A stretch of 64,000 nt of DNA from Asterias amurensis (taxonomy: Eukaryota > Echinodermata > Asteroidea > Forcipulatida > Asteriidae): contig NC_092661.1 of the NCBI RefSeq assembly GCF_032118995.1, positions 9,486,494 to 9,550,493 on the forward strand, in the 5' to 3' direction. The notes beneath the pieces are model-generated. The model had not been told where the DNA came from. It saw nothing but the letters and a program-made list of their open reading frames with translations, and ran no database searches. Of the stretch, positions 1-11,424 are shown in pieces. Every line of letters starts with the position of its first letter. Within the stretch, counting starts at the first letter, position 1. The position numbers and the translations under genes were made by a program.

Positions 1-26
1 CTTAAAGGCAGGAATCAACACCACAC

Positions 27-403
27 TTAAAGGCAGTGAACACTATTGGTCATTACTCAAAATAATTATTAACCTTTCTTGGCGACGAGTAACGGGGAGA
101 GGTTCATGGTATAAAACATTGTGAGAAACGGCTCCCTCTGAAGTGCCATAGTTTTCGAGAAAAAGCAATTTTCCATGAATTTGATTTTGAGACCTCAGAT
201 TTAGAACTTGAGGTCTCGAAATCAACCATCTAAACGCACACAACTTCTTGTGACAAAGGTGTTTATCTTTCATTATTATCTCGCAAGTTCGATGACCGAT
301 TGAGCTCAAATTTTCACAGGTTTGTTATTTTATGCATATGTTGAGGTACACTAACTGTGAAGGCTAGTCTTTGACAATTACCAATAGTGTCCACTGCCTT
401 TAA
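27..403 (+). mobile_element. Family A TTAA MITE, copy 1
   Basis: About 377 bp, ends AGGCAGTG... and ...CACTGCCT, flanked by TTAA on both sides. An internal pair of GAGACCTC/GAGGTCTC arms forms a central hairpin. A paralogous site without the element lies at about 609-680. Confidence 0.85.
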
Positions 404-1187
404 AATAGCTCCACTGGATTCTCAGTTGGCTCAGGACTGGATACATGTTATAGCAAAATGTGGCAATGATTTAGGATGTCATGTAAACAAATCGCATGGC
501 TTTTAAAAGTGAACTGTTGCTGACACGACAACAGATTAAATTTATATTGAGTACTTACATGTAGTACATTGTAAACTCAAATTATTGTTAATCCATCCTC
601 AATTCCATTGAAACGAAATCAACAACACACTTAAAATAGATCACTTGATTACCCAGTGGGCTCATCAGGACTGGAAACATAGCAATTGACCCAATTCACC
701 TGACATCATCATCAGAACAATCTTGGATGCGCCATTTTGGGGGTCAATGTCAACATGTGTTATTCAGTGAAGGGCGACCCAGCGCTTACACGGATAATGG
801 TCGCCGCGTGTGACGCGCGTTACAAGGGGTCAATAGGCATTCATTTTCACATGTTGAACTTTGGAGATAAAAATCACAAGGATTTATCTTGTTTTGTATT
901 GCATAGCTTCAAATGATCTGCCTGAACATGGATCAATAAAACTAAAGACGTTCCCATTGAATTATTCCAAGTATATTGAATTTCAGCTTTGTATTCCCCT
1001 TTAAAGTAATTGACTTATGTTACTTAGCAGCAGACTCAAAGAACTTCATTTAGACACCCTTCAAACCAGTCGCAGACACATTACTCTGCCTATCAATTAT
1101 ATTATAGAGTGTTGTGCTGTCACAAATTTTTCCCCAGGAAATAGACAATGCTTTTGCCTGAACTGCAAGTAAAATTTCACTATTTTT
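404..1187. other. No gene; paralogous empty insertion site and AT-rich spacer
   Basis: Positions 609-680 repeat the flanks of copy 1 (ATCAACAACACACTTAAAAT...GGCTCATCAGGACTGGA) without the element. The rest is AT-rich, with only short open frames that have no recognisable domain. Confidence 0.6.
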
Positions 1188-1310
1188 TTTTACAGGACTC
1201 AGGAAAGTACCGAGTATACAGTGCTAGCACACATCGGTGTATGGGAAAACCAAAATTAATATGCGCTATCCCCGATGCAAATTCAACATCTATTATATTC
1301 TCAATTTTTA
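1188..1310 (+). mobile_element. Family F SINE, 3' part
   Basis: Starts TACAGGACTCAGGAAAGTAC and includes CACACATCGGTGTATGGG, the body sequence that follows the tRNA-like head in the copy at 48207. The head is missing here. Confidence 0.65.
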
Positions 1311-1512
1311 CAATTGTTTTTTCACTATACTGTACAATGTATACTCGTTAGTTGTAAAACAAAACTCACCCATTATTGTAGAAAGATGGCTGCAATACTA
1401 ATCAAGTTAATTGACATAAAATGGAACACATTTTGATCTTCTCTTTCAGAAGAGGACTAAAACGTTGTTTAAAAATCAGTAAGTTGTAGGCTGATTTTTG
1501 TTATCATCACTG

Positions 1513-1679
1513 CCCCCGATTTCACCAAGCGCTGCGACGCGTCGCAAGGGCGAGTTGCGACCGGTTACACGTCGTAAGTTGCGAACTCGTCGCAGCCGCG
1601 TAGTGTCTTATAGGTCTGCGACGCATCGCAAACCCTACGATGCGTCGCAACTTGCGATGAGTTTCGTGAAATCGGGGGC
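1513..1679. mobile_element. Family H foldback MITE (GATTTCAC ends), copy 1
   Basis: CCCCCGATTTCAC at the left and GTGAAATCGGGGG at the right, with internal GCGACGCGTCGC palindromes. CpG-rich compared with its surroundings. Confidence 0.8.
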
Positions 1680-2324
1680 TGGTATGATATGAGTAAAACA
1701 CATGTTGGCCTACATGTAAAACAAAAAGTATGTCAGAGTTAGTGCTTGAATGGACAGTAGATTTGTGGGTTTGTATTGTTTGTAATTCTTAACATCTTAA
1801 AAACATTCTCTTAAAATTGTTTATGAAGTTTACAGATTGTCAGTGACCAATACAGGCTTGCACACTTTAGTTCATATCATGGAATGAATGTTTAGGTTTT
1901 ATACAAGTACTTCATCCTACTGAACACAATAACTTGTACAATCAAAGGATTAAATGATCATCTTTCACTTGAAAATCCTTTTTGATACCAATAAATGGAG
2001 AACCCTCAATAAATTTGTCACTTTTCTACAATCCTGGCCAAAATGTATAGGCCACCCATTTGCATTGTCACTTCCAATATTCCACCCCCTCGATCAATTT
2101 TGATGGGAGCAAATGTTGATGGGAGCGTAGACTGCTCAATGAGAGCAACGATTGAAAGGGGGCACGGGTCGTTGTTGCAGGGCCCCAATGACATATGGCC
2201 AGGACTGCATATCATTTCTAGATCTGTAATTCTAGATCCCAAACGTCTATCAATGTGGAGAGAATTCAACATTATAAACTCACCTATTGCGATTTATTAG
2301 GCTGAAGAGGTCTGTAGCATAGTA

Positions 2325-2642
2325 GGCTCAGTCTGATGCTGAAAGTGATCACTTTCCTGGTTTTCTGTGCAATCATTGTCCAAGGCTGAATATCCAGGCT
2401 ACTGTGACATCAATGAGTAGTGAGGAGGTTCTCGTCCAATGGCTCATCAGGCTCACTCCGATCAAATAACTCAATGAGGTTCATATTAACATTGTACAGG
2501 GCGTACAGTCTGATGATGAAATTGCTCACTGTCCTGGTTTTCTGTACAATCATTGTTCAAGGCTGAATATCCAGGCTACTGTGACATCAATGAGTGCTGT
2601 AGAAGCTCTCTTCTAATGGCTCATTTGGCTTACTGAAATCAA
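2325..2642. repeat. Imperfect tandem duplication, period about 177 bp
   Basis: GTCTGATGCTGAAAGTGATC at about 2331 and GTCTGATGATGAAATTGCTC at about 2508 begin two similar units that share GGCTGAATATCCAGGCTACT. No coding signal. Confidence 0.7.
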
Positions 2643-3555
2643 AATATTCAAAACAGGTACTTATTAAAAAAAATGTAATTTAACAGTGCAGCCATACAAG
2701 AAAACCCACCATGACAAACTTTGACAAAGTTTCAATGTATTGAAATATTGTGCATTTGTTGCATTTTAGTTCAGGACAATAATTGTTTTGAAAGGGGACA
2801 GTTTCAGTCAATGTTGGCAAGTTAATAATAATAAATAATATTAAGACGTGTAAAGCGCACATATCCACCCTGCTGGGTGTTCAAGGCGCAGTAAAACCCC
2901 AAAACAAACAAAACAAAAACAAACAAAACAAACAAATTAGTCGTTAAAAAGAAATCAAAGAAGATTTACATGCAGTCCAGAGCAAGAGCAAGTCACAGAA
3001 TTAAGTATGGGATGAGAGCATCAACAACTCAAATCAAAATAAAGACACATATTAGAAGACAATTACAAGCAGACTCAATGGTTTTGAACATTATTATAAA
3101 GTGAAAAGGTTGAAACAAATGGAGACAAACCTGGCACAATCAGCAATCAAAATGTCAAACAAAATTCTAAAATTTGTTAGGTTAGAACCCCTATTCGCCA
3201 CACACAAAGGGTGCGCAGATTCGCCAGGGCGGGCGGGGGTGAGGGGCGGGGCTGAAACGCCCACTGAGTAGTTAAAGCACTAACAAACATCATAATGTAA
3301 TGTTAGGATACATTACAAGTACAAGTTGTCTTCAAATAATATAATTTGTCAGAAATACCATATCACACCAACCATGGAGGTAGTTCTACCTCCATGCACC
3401 AACACACATATTGCCCAGTACCAGTGTAGAAACCTTTTGACATGTTTGAGATGTTTACCCCTCCCACATCCAAACTGCCAAAATACACTCCACGCCATCC
3501 CCTCGCCCCAACCCCACCACACTGATTCTCATAAAACTTGAGCAAAATAATAAAT
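2643..3555. other. No gene; low-complexity and C/G-skewed spacer
   Basis: Contains an AAACAAAAC-rich tract (about 2900-2940), a G-rich stretch (3215-3255) and a C-rich stretch (3455-3525). Small open frames here look like composition effects. Confidence 0.5.
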
Positions 3556-3690
3556 TGGATAACTTTCCGTATGGCGCCACCACTTTTCCACTCATTTTTA
3601 CAAAAAGGGATATATCAATCAGGTAAATTAGATACTATATTATTTTATTTCAAATGAAAAAGTGGTGGCGCCATACGGAAACTTTTCCAA
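3556..3690. mobile_element. Foldback MITE with TTTCCGTATGGCGCCACCAC ends
   Basis: Left arm AACTTTCCGTATGGCGCCAC and right arm GTGGCGCCATACGGAAACTT are inverted copies of about 30 bp around an AT-rich centre. Confidence 0.8.
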
Positions 3691-4247
3691 TAAATTAACA
3701 ACAATTTTCCACCGAGTTTCCATTAAAGTTGTGTAACCCACATGATTCAAACCTCAGTTTTGTCGAGTTCAGAACAACATGGCTGTCGCCGCTATTGTCT
3801 AAATAAATTTAGGCCACTCTCAGATCTCACGGACCGTTTTACAAATGGCAATTTTTTCGTTTGCATGGCCAACTTGGCAGCAAAAACATGGTTATATTGT
3901 AGCTTGAATAACAAACGATTAACTTTAATATCTTTCCGTGTATTATTGACTTTGGTAATGATGAATAAAAGTGTGTTTAAAAAAATGTTCTTACCTCTTC
4001 GACAGAAGCATGACGACGCCATTTTGTACCATTAACAGGCCTAAGGCGCAGGCGCCACAAAGGTGTTCACGTGACGTCATTTCTACAATTTTACATGCCG
4101 CAAGAAAATATCGTCTGCTCCAAGAAAACCAAAATAAAGATTTTATGACTTTTTGAGTTGCCGTATGTTATTTGATAGATTAATTATGTTGACATTTTAA
4201 CACTTTTAGATGGTGGACATAATTACTATAGGGCACTGGGGCACTAT

Positions 4248-4360
4248 TAGACCCAGTAACTGGGGCGTTGTTATAGATTCCTTTTTCGAAATTTTGACAT
4301 TATGACCAATAATGTCAAAATTTCGAAAAAAGGAATCTAGTGCCCCAGTTACTGGTTCTA
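4248..4360. mobile_element. Family U foldback element, short copy (113 bp)
   Basis: Ends TAGACCCAGTAACTGGGGC and GCCCCAGTTACTGGTTCTA, almost perfect palindrome, flanked by the 9-bp direct repeat GGGCACTAT (4239-4247 and 4361-4369). Same ends as the 1.44-kb element at 59520. Confidence 0.88.
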
Positions 4361-4440
4361 GGGCACTATATGGTCTTGGTTATTTTTGTCTCTGTATGCA
4401 CCCAAACTAAACAATGCACTTCAGTATGCTTGTTCTCCAT

Positions 4441-5045
4441 TTGCAAGCTTGTTGTGATACTTTGGTGGAGAATGTGCCATACTGTGGAATGACAACAGGT
4501 GTTTGAGACGCGCGGCTAAGGCTTGTGAGTGGCTAATAGAAACACAGGTAATTGAGACGAATGAATTTGTTTATTTGCAACTTGTTATGATAAGATAGAG
4601 AAAGTGTATGTATTGCGGAATGGCAACAGGTAGACGCGCGACTAAGGCTTGTGATTGGTTGATACAAAACGCAGGTGTTTCAGACGAATGAATTTGTTTA
4701 TTTGCAACTTTTTATGATAAGATGGAGAAAGTGTATGTATTGCGAAATGACAACAGGTGTTTTAGACGCGCGACTAAGGCTTGTGATTGGTTGATAGTTA
4801 CACACGTATGTTTGATATGCGCAACAAAGGCTTGTGATTGGTTGATAGTTACACACAGGTGTTTGAGACGCGCGACAAAGGCTTGTGAATTAATTTGTTT
4901 GTTTGTAACTTGTTGCGATATAAGATAGAGAAAGTGTACGTTCAACAAAAACGACCACGGGTGTGTCAGACGCGCGACTATGTGATTGATTGACAAACAC
5001 TAAGCATGATAACATTGGACGAATGAGTTTGTTTGCAACGTGTTC
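4441..5045. repeat. Complex tandem repeat (about 125-bp units with 60-bp subunits)
   Basis: Recurring phrases GATAAGATAGAGAAAGTGTA, GACGCGCGACTAAGGCTTGT and GATTGGTTGATAGTTACACA in about five degenerate units. Repetitive open frames on both strands are by-products. Confidence 0.8.
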
Positions 5046-5128
5046 TGATATTGGGAGTACACCGCTGATCTTATATACCGCCCTTTATAATGAAAACTAA
5101 TAATGCAATGCATTAATGACCCCTGTAC

Positions 5129-5791
5129 TTAAAGGAACACGTTGCCTTGGATCGGACGAGTTGGTCAAAACAAAAGCGTTTGTAACCGTTTTTTATATAA
5201 TGCATATGGTTGGAAAGATGTTTTAAAAGTAGAATACAATGATCCACACAAGTTTGCCTCGAAATTGCGTGGTTTTCCTTCTACTGTGCGAACTAACACC
5301 GTCGGCCATTTATGGGAGTCAAAATTTTGACCCCCATAAATGGCCGACGTGTTAGTCGACGAGGTAAAAGGAAAACCACGAAATTTCGAGGCATGTTTGT
5401 GTGGATCATTGTATTCTACTTTTACAACATCTTTCTCCCCATATGCATTCTATAAACACAGTTACAAATGCTTTTCAAAGACCAACTCGACCGATCCAAG
5501 GCAACGTGTTCCTTGATCCACACAAGTTTGCCTCGAAATTGCGTGGTTTTCCTTCTACTGTGCGAACTAACACCGTCGGCCATTTATGGGAGTCAAAATT
5601 TTGACCCCCATAAATGGCCGACGTGTTAGTCGACGAGGTAAAAGGAAAACCACGAAATTTCGAGGCATGTTTGTGTGGATCATTGTATTCTACTTTTACA
5701 ACATCTTTCTCCCCATATGCATTCTATAAACACAGTTACAAATGCTTTTCAAAGACCAACTCGACCGATCCAAGGCAACGTGTTCCTTTAA
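5129..5791. mobile_element. Family B TTAA MITE with internal 274-bp tandem duplication
   Basis: Outer ends AGGAACACGTTGCC and GGCAACGTGTTCCT next to TTAA. 5241-5514 and 5515-5788 are direct copies of 274 bp, identical as far as I could read. Each copy contains a hairpin around TCAAAATTTTGA. Confidence 0.85.
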
Positions 5792-5895
5792 AACCATTAC
5801 TTGGACTGAGCAACCAAAGAGTTCCAAACAAGTATGTCATTGTCTCTTTCATTTAGTTTCACTCATAATGGACCCGTTACAGTTACATATAGTGA

Positions 5896-5950
5896 TTGTT
5901 AATGCTAACAGTTATTTGAGTAATTACCAACAGTGTCCAGTGCCAATGTT
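5896..5950 (+). mobile_element. Family A fragment (terminal 50 bp)
   Basis: TGAGTAATTACCAACAGTGT followed by CCAGTGCC matches the right end of family A; the rest of the element is absent or unrecognisable. Confidence 0.5.
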
Positions 5951-6268
5951 GTGCTGATTTGCGCGAGTTTCCATTAAACTAGCACTGTTAACGTAAGCTC
6001 AAAAAAGGCATACTATTACTACTTCCAGCGCTTTATCAATGCAAATAAATCCATGGTGAACGCACAGTCTGGAAGCCTAATATTATTGCTATCCTGTGAA
6101 ATACGCTTACAAGCAAAGTTTTCTGCTTAAAAGCATAAACTAAAAATAGAATATAAAATAAAGTAAAGTTAATTAAAAAGAAAATACACGAATGAAAAAT
6201 AGAAAACAAAGTATTTACGGCTCCCCGCCCCACATACACCCCAAAAATGTCCGCCACCGGCAATAGGA

Positions 6269-6402
6269 GACTTTTGGGACGCTTGGTGGCAGCAGACTTA
6301 TCAGGTAAAATCCAATGTTTTCGGTCATGTGCGCACGCTCAGAACTACGTAAACAATGGAAATTTACCTGGTAAGTCTGCTGCCACCTAGCGTCTCAAAG
6401 TC
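6269..6402. mobile_element. Foldback MITE with GGTGGCAGCAGACTTA arms
   Basis: GACTTTTGGGACGCTTGGTG at the left mirrors CACCTAGCGTCTCAAAGTC at the right, with TCAGGTAAA/TTTACCTGG inside. Confidence 0.75.
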
Positions 6403-6659
6403 TTCCATTGTGAAGTTGGTGAAAGTTAGTGGCTTCTTGCAGGTAAGATTTGAGTTATGAAGCTTTGACAATTTTCCGCACCAGAAATGGACCCTCATTT
6501 ATATCTATGGTCCAATTTCATAAAATTGAGCCGAAAATACTGCTTAGCAAATTTTGCTTGCTAAGCAAAGGATGAGTGGGGCACCAGTTGCAACAATGTA
6601 AACTTAATGGAATTTTAGGGGGTAACCAGTTTTTGTTAAAGGATTTGGTTACTTTTTGT

Positions 6660-6980
6660 AACACAAAACACAATGTCCACGCATTAAACCTACACCGTTT
6701 GAAGATAATGATAATAGAGAGCTCACCTTAAAATATTAGATGCTGAGGTGCTGTAGTTTTTGAGAAGTGAGTAAAACAATGTCATGAAAATACGTTTTTA
6801 CATGCTTCAATAATTTTCGTCTCATGATCAGTGAGACGAATTATTTTTTCGAGACATTGTTTTTACTCATTTCTCAAAAACTACAGAACCTCAGCAAATA
6901 AAAATTTCAGGGAAACTTTCTACTATCATTATTTCCAAACTGTGTAAGTTTAGTGTAAATCTGTGGACATTGTGATGTTT
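6660..6980. mobile_element. Foldback element with ACAATGTCCAC arms
   Basis: Long imperfect palindrome: CAATGTCCAC...GAGAAGTGAGTAAAACAATG at the left mirrored by CATTGTTTTTACTCATTTCT...GTGGACATTG at the right. Confidence 0.7.
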
Positions 6981-7080
6981 GTCCAACAAAACGTACATAG
7001 ACCCCTATTAGATTTAGTCTGTGCTTAGCAAGATTTTGAAATGAAATTGGGCCCTACTTGGATGCAAGTGAAAAGAACTT

Positions 7081-7245
7081 CTCACTTAAACATTTTAATT
7101 GAATTCGAGACCTCATCAGCTAAGGTCTCGACCGAATTTAAGGCATCTGAAAGCACACAACTTGTGCGAAAAGGGCGTTTTCTCTTCCTATTCTCTCGCA
7201 AATTTGACGACCAGTAACTGAGCTAGACATTTCACAGAGTGGGTC
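7081..7245 (+). mobile_element. Diverged family A remnant
   Basis: Contains CGAGACCTC...GAGGTCTCG-like arms (one arm altered), GAAAGCACACAACTT and TTCTCTCGCAAATTTGACGACC, as in family A, but no recognisable ends. Confidence 0.5.
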
Positions 7246-7249
7246 TTTA

Positions 7250-7900
7250 ACCGAACAAGGAAACAAAATGGAATATTATATTTAACAGGATCATAGATCA
7301 TGTAGATCTCGGAAACTGTCTGCAATTGGCAACCTATCCCACATGAAAACATGCGTCAGCCTTTCCTTTGTGTTTCCACTGGATCGGGAATTGCGTAGAA
7401 ATAACATTAACACAACAAAAATGTAAAATACCCAAGCAGCAGAACAGTTCTTTGTAGAACAGAAAAGTCTCCCGAATACCGAAAATCTACTCCGTGGGTA
7501 GTAAAATATAAAGCAAGACATTTCTCTAAAGAAAAAAAAACAATTAACCCGGCAAGTACACACATTGTGTTACGGCAAGCCAGATATATATACATCGATA
7601 CCTCACAATTAGAATGCCTCAAATCCCATAATAGGTTCAGCCAGGTCTCTCATTAAAACGCCCTACTTCCTGTAAACATTTTACGAGCTTCGAGTGTGGC
7701 ACAACCTGTTCTCAAAAACAAAGAAAAGAGAACAGGGATGAAGTAATGGGAGGTTTGTGTCCTTGTTTCCTACTGTCATGATCTCGCCCTGGAGATGTTA
7801 CATTTCCATCCATTCATATTTGTGTTTGTCCTTTTCCTCTGTCTTTTCTGCTGATGTTTAGGTGCCACCAATGTGCCCGACCTGGTTCCTCTCATCTATA
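7250..7900. other. No gene seen
   Basis: AT-rich spacer with two overlapping minus-strand open frames (about 70-90 codons) that show no domain or codon signal. Nothing else supported. Confidence 0.5.
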
Positions 7901-8071
7901 GGGCCCTTTTCAAAACCACGACTTCGGCTTTGGATTCGGCTCAGGCTAGCTTGGCCCCTCGGGTGTTTTGACAAACTGCGCGTGCTTTGCGTATACGCGC
8001 TCAGGGCTTCATACGAGAGGACGGAGCATGAAGCTTAATCCAAAGCCGAAGCCGTGTTTTCAAAAAGGGCG
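7901..8071. mobile_element. Family I foldback MITE, copy 1
   Basis: GGGCCCTTTTCAAAACCACG at the left and a mirrored GTGTTTTCAAAAAGGGC at the right, with GGCTTTGGATTCGGCTCAGG inside. Two more copies at 11487 and 14139. Confidence 0.8.
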
Positions 8072-8230
8072 TATGTGTTTGAGCTTGGAACCAGGCTTTC
8101 TGCTTGTTTTTCTCTCAAACATACTCTTGCTTTGCTGAGATGCAGAACAAAGAGCCTCACAAACAGCTGTCTCCCATGTACTGCATTTATTTGGGACTCG
8201 TTGCATATTGCATGTTCCCCCCCCCCTACT

Positions 8231-8615
8231 TTAAAGGCAGTGGACAATATTGGTAATTACTCAAAATATTTATTAGCATAAAACCTTTCTTGGTGACGAG
8301 TAATTGGGAGAGGTTGATGGTTTCAAACATTGTAAGAAACGGTTCCTTCTGAAGTGCCATAGTTTTCGGGAAAGAAGTAATTTTCCACGAATTTGATTTC
8401 GAGACCTCAGTTTAGAATATGAGGTCTCGAAATCAACCGTCTAAACGCACACAACTTCGTGTGACAAGGGTGTTTTTTCTTTCATTATTATCTCCCAACT
8501 TCGATGACCGATTGAGCTCAAATTTTCACAGGTTTGTTATTTTATGCATATGTTGAGATACACCAACTGTGAAGGCTAGTCTTTGACAATTACCAATAGT
8601 GTCCACTGCCTTTAA
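8231..8615 (+). mobile_element. Family A TTAA MITE, copy 2
   Basis: 385 bp between two TTAA sites, ends AGGCAGTGGACA... and ...TGTCCACTGCCT. Confidence 0.85.
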
Positions 8616-9162
8616 AACCAAACACCAAGTCTAAAAACAAAAAAATATTCAGTTTACAAAAAGTGACATCAAATTTCCATCCTTCAACCCCTGATATATT
8701 TCCGTCTTAAAATTGTTCTTCTTGTTCCCCGGCGAAGCTGCTTGAAGCAACTTATAACGGCCACAAATTATTTCAATATTACATTAATTCGGCATGTCTG
8801 TTATGTTGTTTTTGTAAATAAAACTGTCTGATCACAAAAATATAACAACATGTAGACTAAACAGTGTGCAAAACAAATCCAGCAAAATCGGAAACATAAA
8901 TCAAGTGATGTGGGTTTTGCAAGTTTATTTTGTACATCTAGTTCCTTGTACATAGTTCCCTGTCTAGGTCAGTATTATCATTACTTCGATGCGTGCATCA
9001 TGTCACGTTCAGAATTATGGAATGTAAGCGTGGTCGGTGTCATAAGTCAACGGGGTTTGTGATGTGGACGCCAGCATTTGTATAAGTGCATTCAAATTTA
9101 AAGTTTTTATCAAAAGTTGAAAAGTTGTGTCTTATAAGGGGATTTTCTGGTCGGTGAGAAAA
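8616..9162. other. Upstream region of IgY1
   Basis: AT-rich spacer before the IgY1 start. It lacks the CAATCGGTTCAGTGAA block seen before IgY2-IgY4, in line with IgY1 being the most distant member. No clear TATA box. Confidence 0.4.
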
Positions 9163-11424
9163 ATGGGCAGCCTAATGTATATAAGCTGTGTGTTGCTCAT
9201 GACGAGTGTACCGCTCATTGACTCATCGTACAGGCTAATGGCCACGAGCAGCGTGGTGGAGGTCTGTCTCGGTAAAGAGTTACGTCTATCTTGTCATGTC
9301 AGATTTGGAACAAGTAAAGGAACACAGTCTCTCGCCGAGGTGGGTTGGAACCGTGGCGAGGGTGCTTATGGAAGAATTAACGTGACTGCCTGTAAGACAG
9401 AGTTAGAGGAATGTACCGAACAAACAACTGACAGCCGTGGACAACTGCAATATGGCATTAAAGGTGATAGCAATGTTGCATCGTTGACACTGGTTATCAA
9501 AAACAGTACTATGGAGGACAACGTGACATTTTCTTGCTTTACTCTCGGTAAGAACGGCAACCGACAGACTTCTCAGAACACATCTGCAATCGTCCACGGT
9601 CTTCCCAATAAAGCATCTTTGTATCCGATTTGCTCGAAAAAGACATGCTCCTCTGAAGATGCCGACAACGCCTGTACTCTCTCGTGTATGGCCGAGATAA
9701 CTCGGCCAATGGTGTCGTTAGATTGGATCGTGTCTGGGACCAACTCGACCGAAGTTAGACTTTCCAATAACACGGTGGTCATTGGGAATCAAGTCGTTCT
9801 ACTTTATAATGTAACGGAGCGCTACGATTACGCTATATTTACTTGTCGTTTGTTTAGTGACGAGTTTCCATGTTTAAAAAGTAGCTGCTCGATTGAATTA
9901 ACAAGCGTGTCGTCGCCATTTACCCCGCGGCCGCCTAGGGGTCAAAGCCCCACTGGTTTCTCCCTCGTCATGGTCATCATCATGGCAGTAGCCGCTACTG
10001 TAATAGTCATCGTTCTACTGCTTATTATAGTGTGCTTTGCTCGCACAAAAGGCAGCAAGATTAAGCAAACAAAAAAGGAAGGGACGGCGGCCACTAATAC
10101 GACAACTGCTTCATCAGAAAGACGCCATCAAAACGTCCTTGAAGACGTTGGCATCTACACCTTGCCTGATTACGAGCAGACCGTCCGAGCGTCTCATCAT
10201 ACGTCGGTCGATGTCGAACTTCTGGCGGGTGGAAATGCTGGACCACCTGGTGCCCCCTCCCTGCCATATGAGGTGATCCAACAGGCAGTCACTGATAATA
10301 ACAACCAACTTTCGATGAAGACACCGACACAGACTGCACAAGTCTATGAAGTGCTGAAACCAGACGAGATGGATAGAGCAGCAGACAACCAAGGACCTGC
10401 GAGTGTATGGAGCGAGGTTGTGGTAAATACACCGAGAAAGACTGCACAAGTCTATGAAGTGCTGAAACCAGACGAGATGGATAGAGCAGCAGACAACCAA
10501 GGACCTGCGAGTGTAGGGAGCGAGGTTGTGGTAAATACACCGAGAAAGACTGAACAAGTCTATGAAGTGCTGAAACCAGACGAGATGGATAGAGCAACAG
10601 ACAACGTAGGACCTACGAGTGAAGGGAGTCAAGTTGTTTTGAATACACCAAGTCAGACTGCACACGTCTATGAAGTATTGCGATTAAAAGAGACGGATAA
10701 AACGAGTTTGAATGATGAAGCTACCTGCGGAGGAGATGAGGTTTGGGTAAAGAGAGAGAGACAGACTGCACAAGTCTACGAAGTGCTGAAATCAGACGAG
10801 ACAGATAGTGCAACAGACAACGTAGGACCTACTTGTTGTGGAGGAAGCCAGGTTGTGGTAAAAACACTGAGTCAAGAAGCACTAGTCTACGACGTTCTGG
10901 AACCAGACGTGACGGATAGTAGAGCAATAGACAACGAAGGACCTACAAGTGTACGAAGCCAGGTTGCGGTAAAGACACTGAGTCAGGCAGAACCAGTTTA
11001 CGACGTGCTGGAACCAGACGTGACGGATAGTAGAGCAACAATAGACAACGAAGGACCTACCCATGGAGGAGGTGAGGATGTGGTAAAGACATTGAGTCAA
11101 GAAGCACCAGTCTACGACGTGCTTGAACCAGACGTGACGGATAGTAGAGCAATAGACAACGAAGGACCTACCCATGGAGGAGGTGAGGATGTGGTAAAGA
11201 CACCGAGTCAAGAAGCACCAGTCTACGACGTGCTTGATAGTAGAGCAATAGACAACGAAGGACCTACCCGTGGAGGAGGCGAGGATGTGGTAAAGACACC
11301 GAGTCAAGAAGCACCAGTCTACGCCGTGCTGGAACCAGACGAGGCTAAGATACCGAGTAGTGACGAAGGAGCTACGTATGAAGAATGCGATGTCAATCCA
11401 ACCTATGGTAAGAAAGTAACGTAA
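9163..11424 (+). CDS. IgY1: two-Ig type I membrane receptor with ten tandem tyrosine-motif repeats
   Basis: Predicted cell-surface receptor. The ATG at 9163 is chosen because it is followed directly by a hydrophobic signal peptide (about residues 1-26); the open frame continues 12 codons upstream without an ATG. Ig domain 1 has Cys44, Trp62 and Cys125; Ig domain 2 has Cys175, Trp188 and Cys228, with extra cysteines around both. A short proline-rich stalk precedes a transmembrane segment (about 266-292) with no charged residue. The tail holds IYTLPDYEQTV, LPYEVI, then ten repeats of about 36 residues (from about residue 389), each with VYEVL, VYDVL or VYAVL; ALVYDVL fits the ITIM consensus. 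At 11407/11408 a perfect donor (G|GTAAGA, phase 1) sits where sister genes splice, so the last residues and the TAA at 11422-11424 may be intron read-through. No matching last exon was found. Ligand and function are unknown; tyrosine signalling is inferred. Confidence 0.85.
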   Translation: MGSLMYISCVLLMTSVPLIDSSYRLMATSSVVEVCLGKELRLSCHVRFGTSKGTQSLAEVGWNRGEGAYGRINVTACKTELEECTEQTTDSRGQLQYGIKGDSNVASLTLVIKNSTMEDNVTFSCFTLGKNGNRQTSQNTSAIVHGLPNKASLYPICSKKTCSSEDADNACTLSCMAEITRPMVSLDWIVSGTNSTEVRLSNNTVVIGNQVVLLYNVTERYDYAIFTCRLFSDEFPCLKSSCSIELTSVSSPFTPRPPRGQSPTGFSLVMVIIMAVAATVIVIVLLLIIVCFARTKGSKIKQTKKEGTAATNTTTASSERRHQNVLEDVGIYTLPDYEQTVRASHHTSVDVELLAGGNAGPPGAPSLPYEVIQQAVTDNNNQLSMKTPTQTAQVYEVLKPDEMDRAADNQGPASVWSEVVVNTPRKTAQVYEVLKPDEMDRAADNQGPASVGSEVVVNTPRKTEQVYEVLKPDEMDRATDNVGPTSEGSQVVLNTPSQTAHVYEVLRLKETDKTSLNDEATCGGDEVWVKRERQTAQVYEVLKSDETDSATDNVGPTCCGGSQVVVKTLSQEALVYDVLEPDVTDSRAIDNEGPTSVRSQVAVKTLSQAEPVYDVLEPDVTDSRATIDNEGPTHGGGEDVVKTLSQEAPVYDVLEPDVTDSRAIDNEGPTHGGGEDVVKTPSQEAPVYDVLDSRAIDNEGPTRGGGEDVVKTPSQEAPVYAVLEPDEAKIPSSDEGATYEECDVNPTYGKKVT
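10318..11345 (+). repeat. Coding tandem repeat, about 108 bp x 10, in the IgY1 tail
   Basis: Ten in-frame units of about 36 codons. The first three are nearly identical in sequence (VYEVLKPDEMDRA core). Units 6-9 form a second subtype (VYDVLEPDVTDSRA). Unit 9 has lost about five codons after VYDVL. Unit lengths stay multiples of three, and the tyrosine with its +3 leucine is kept in every unit, as expected if the tyrosine motif is selected. Confidence 0.95.

Noticed and set aside
4712-4996. Repetitive frame with AFVARLKHL motifs
   Set aside because: Arises from the tandem repeat; frame not kept across all units.
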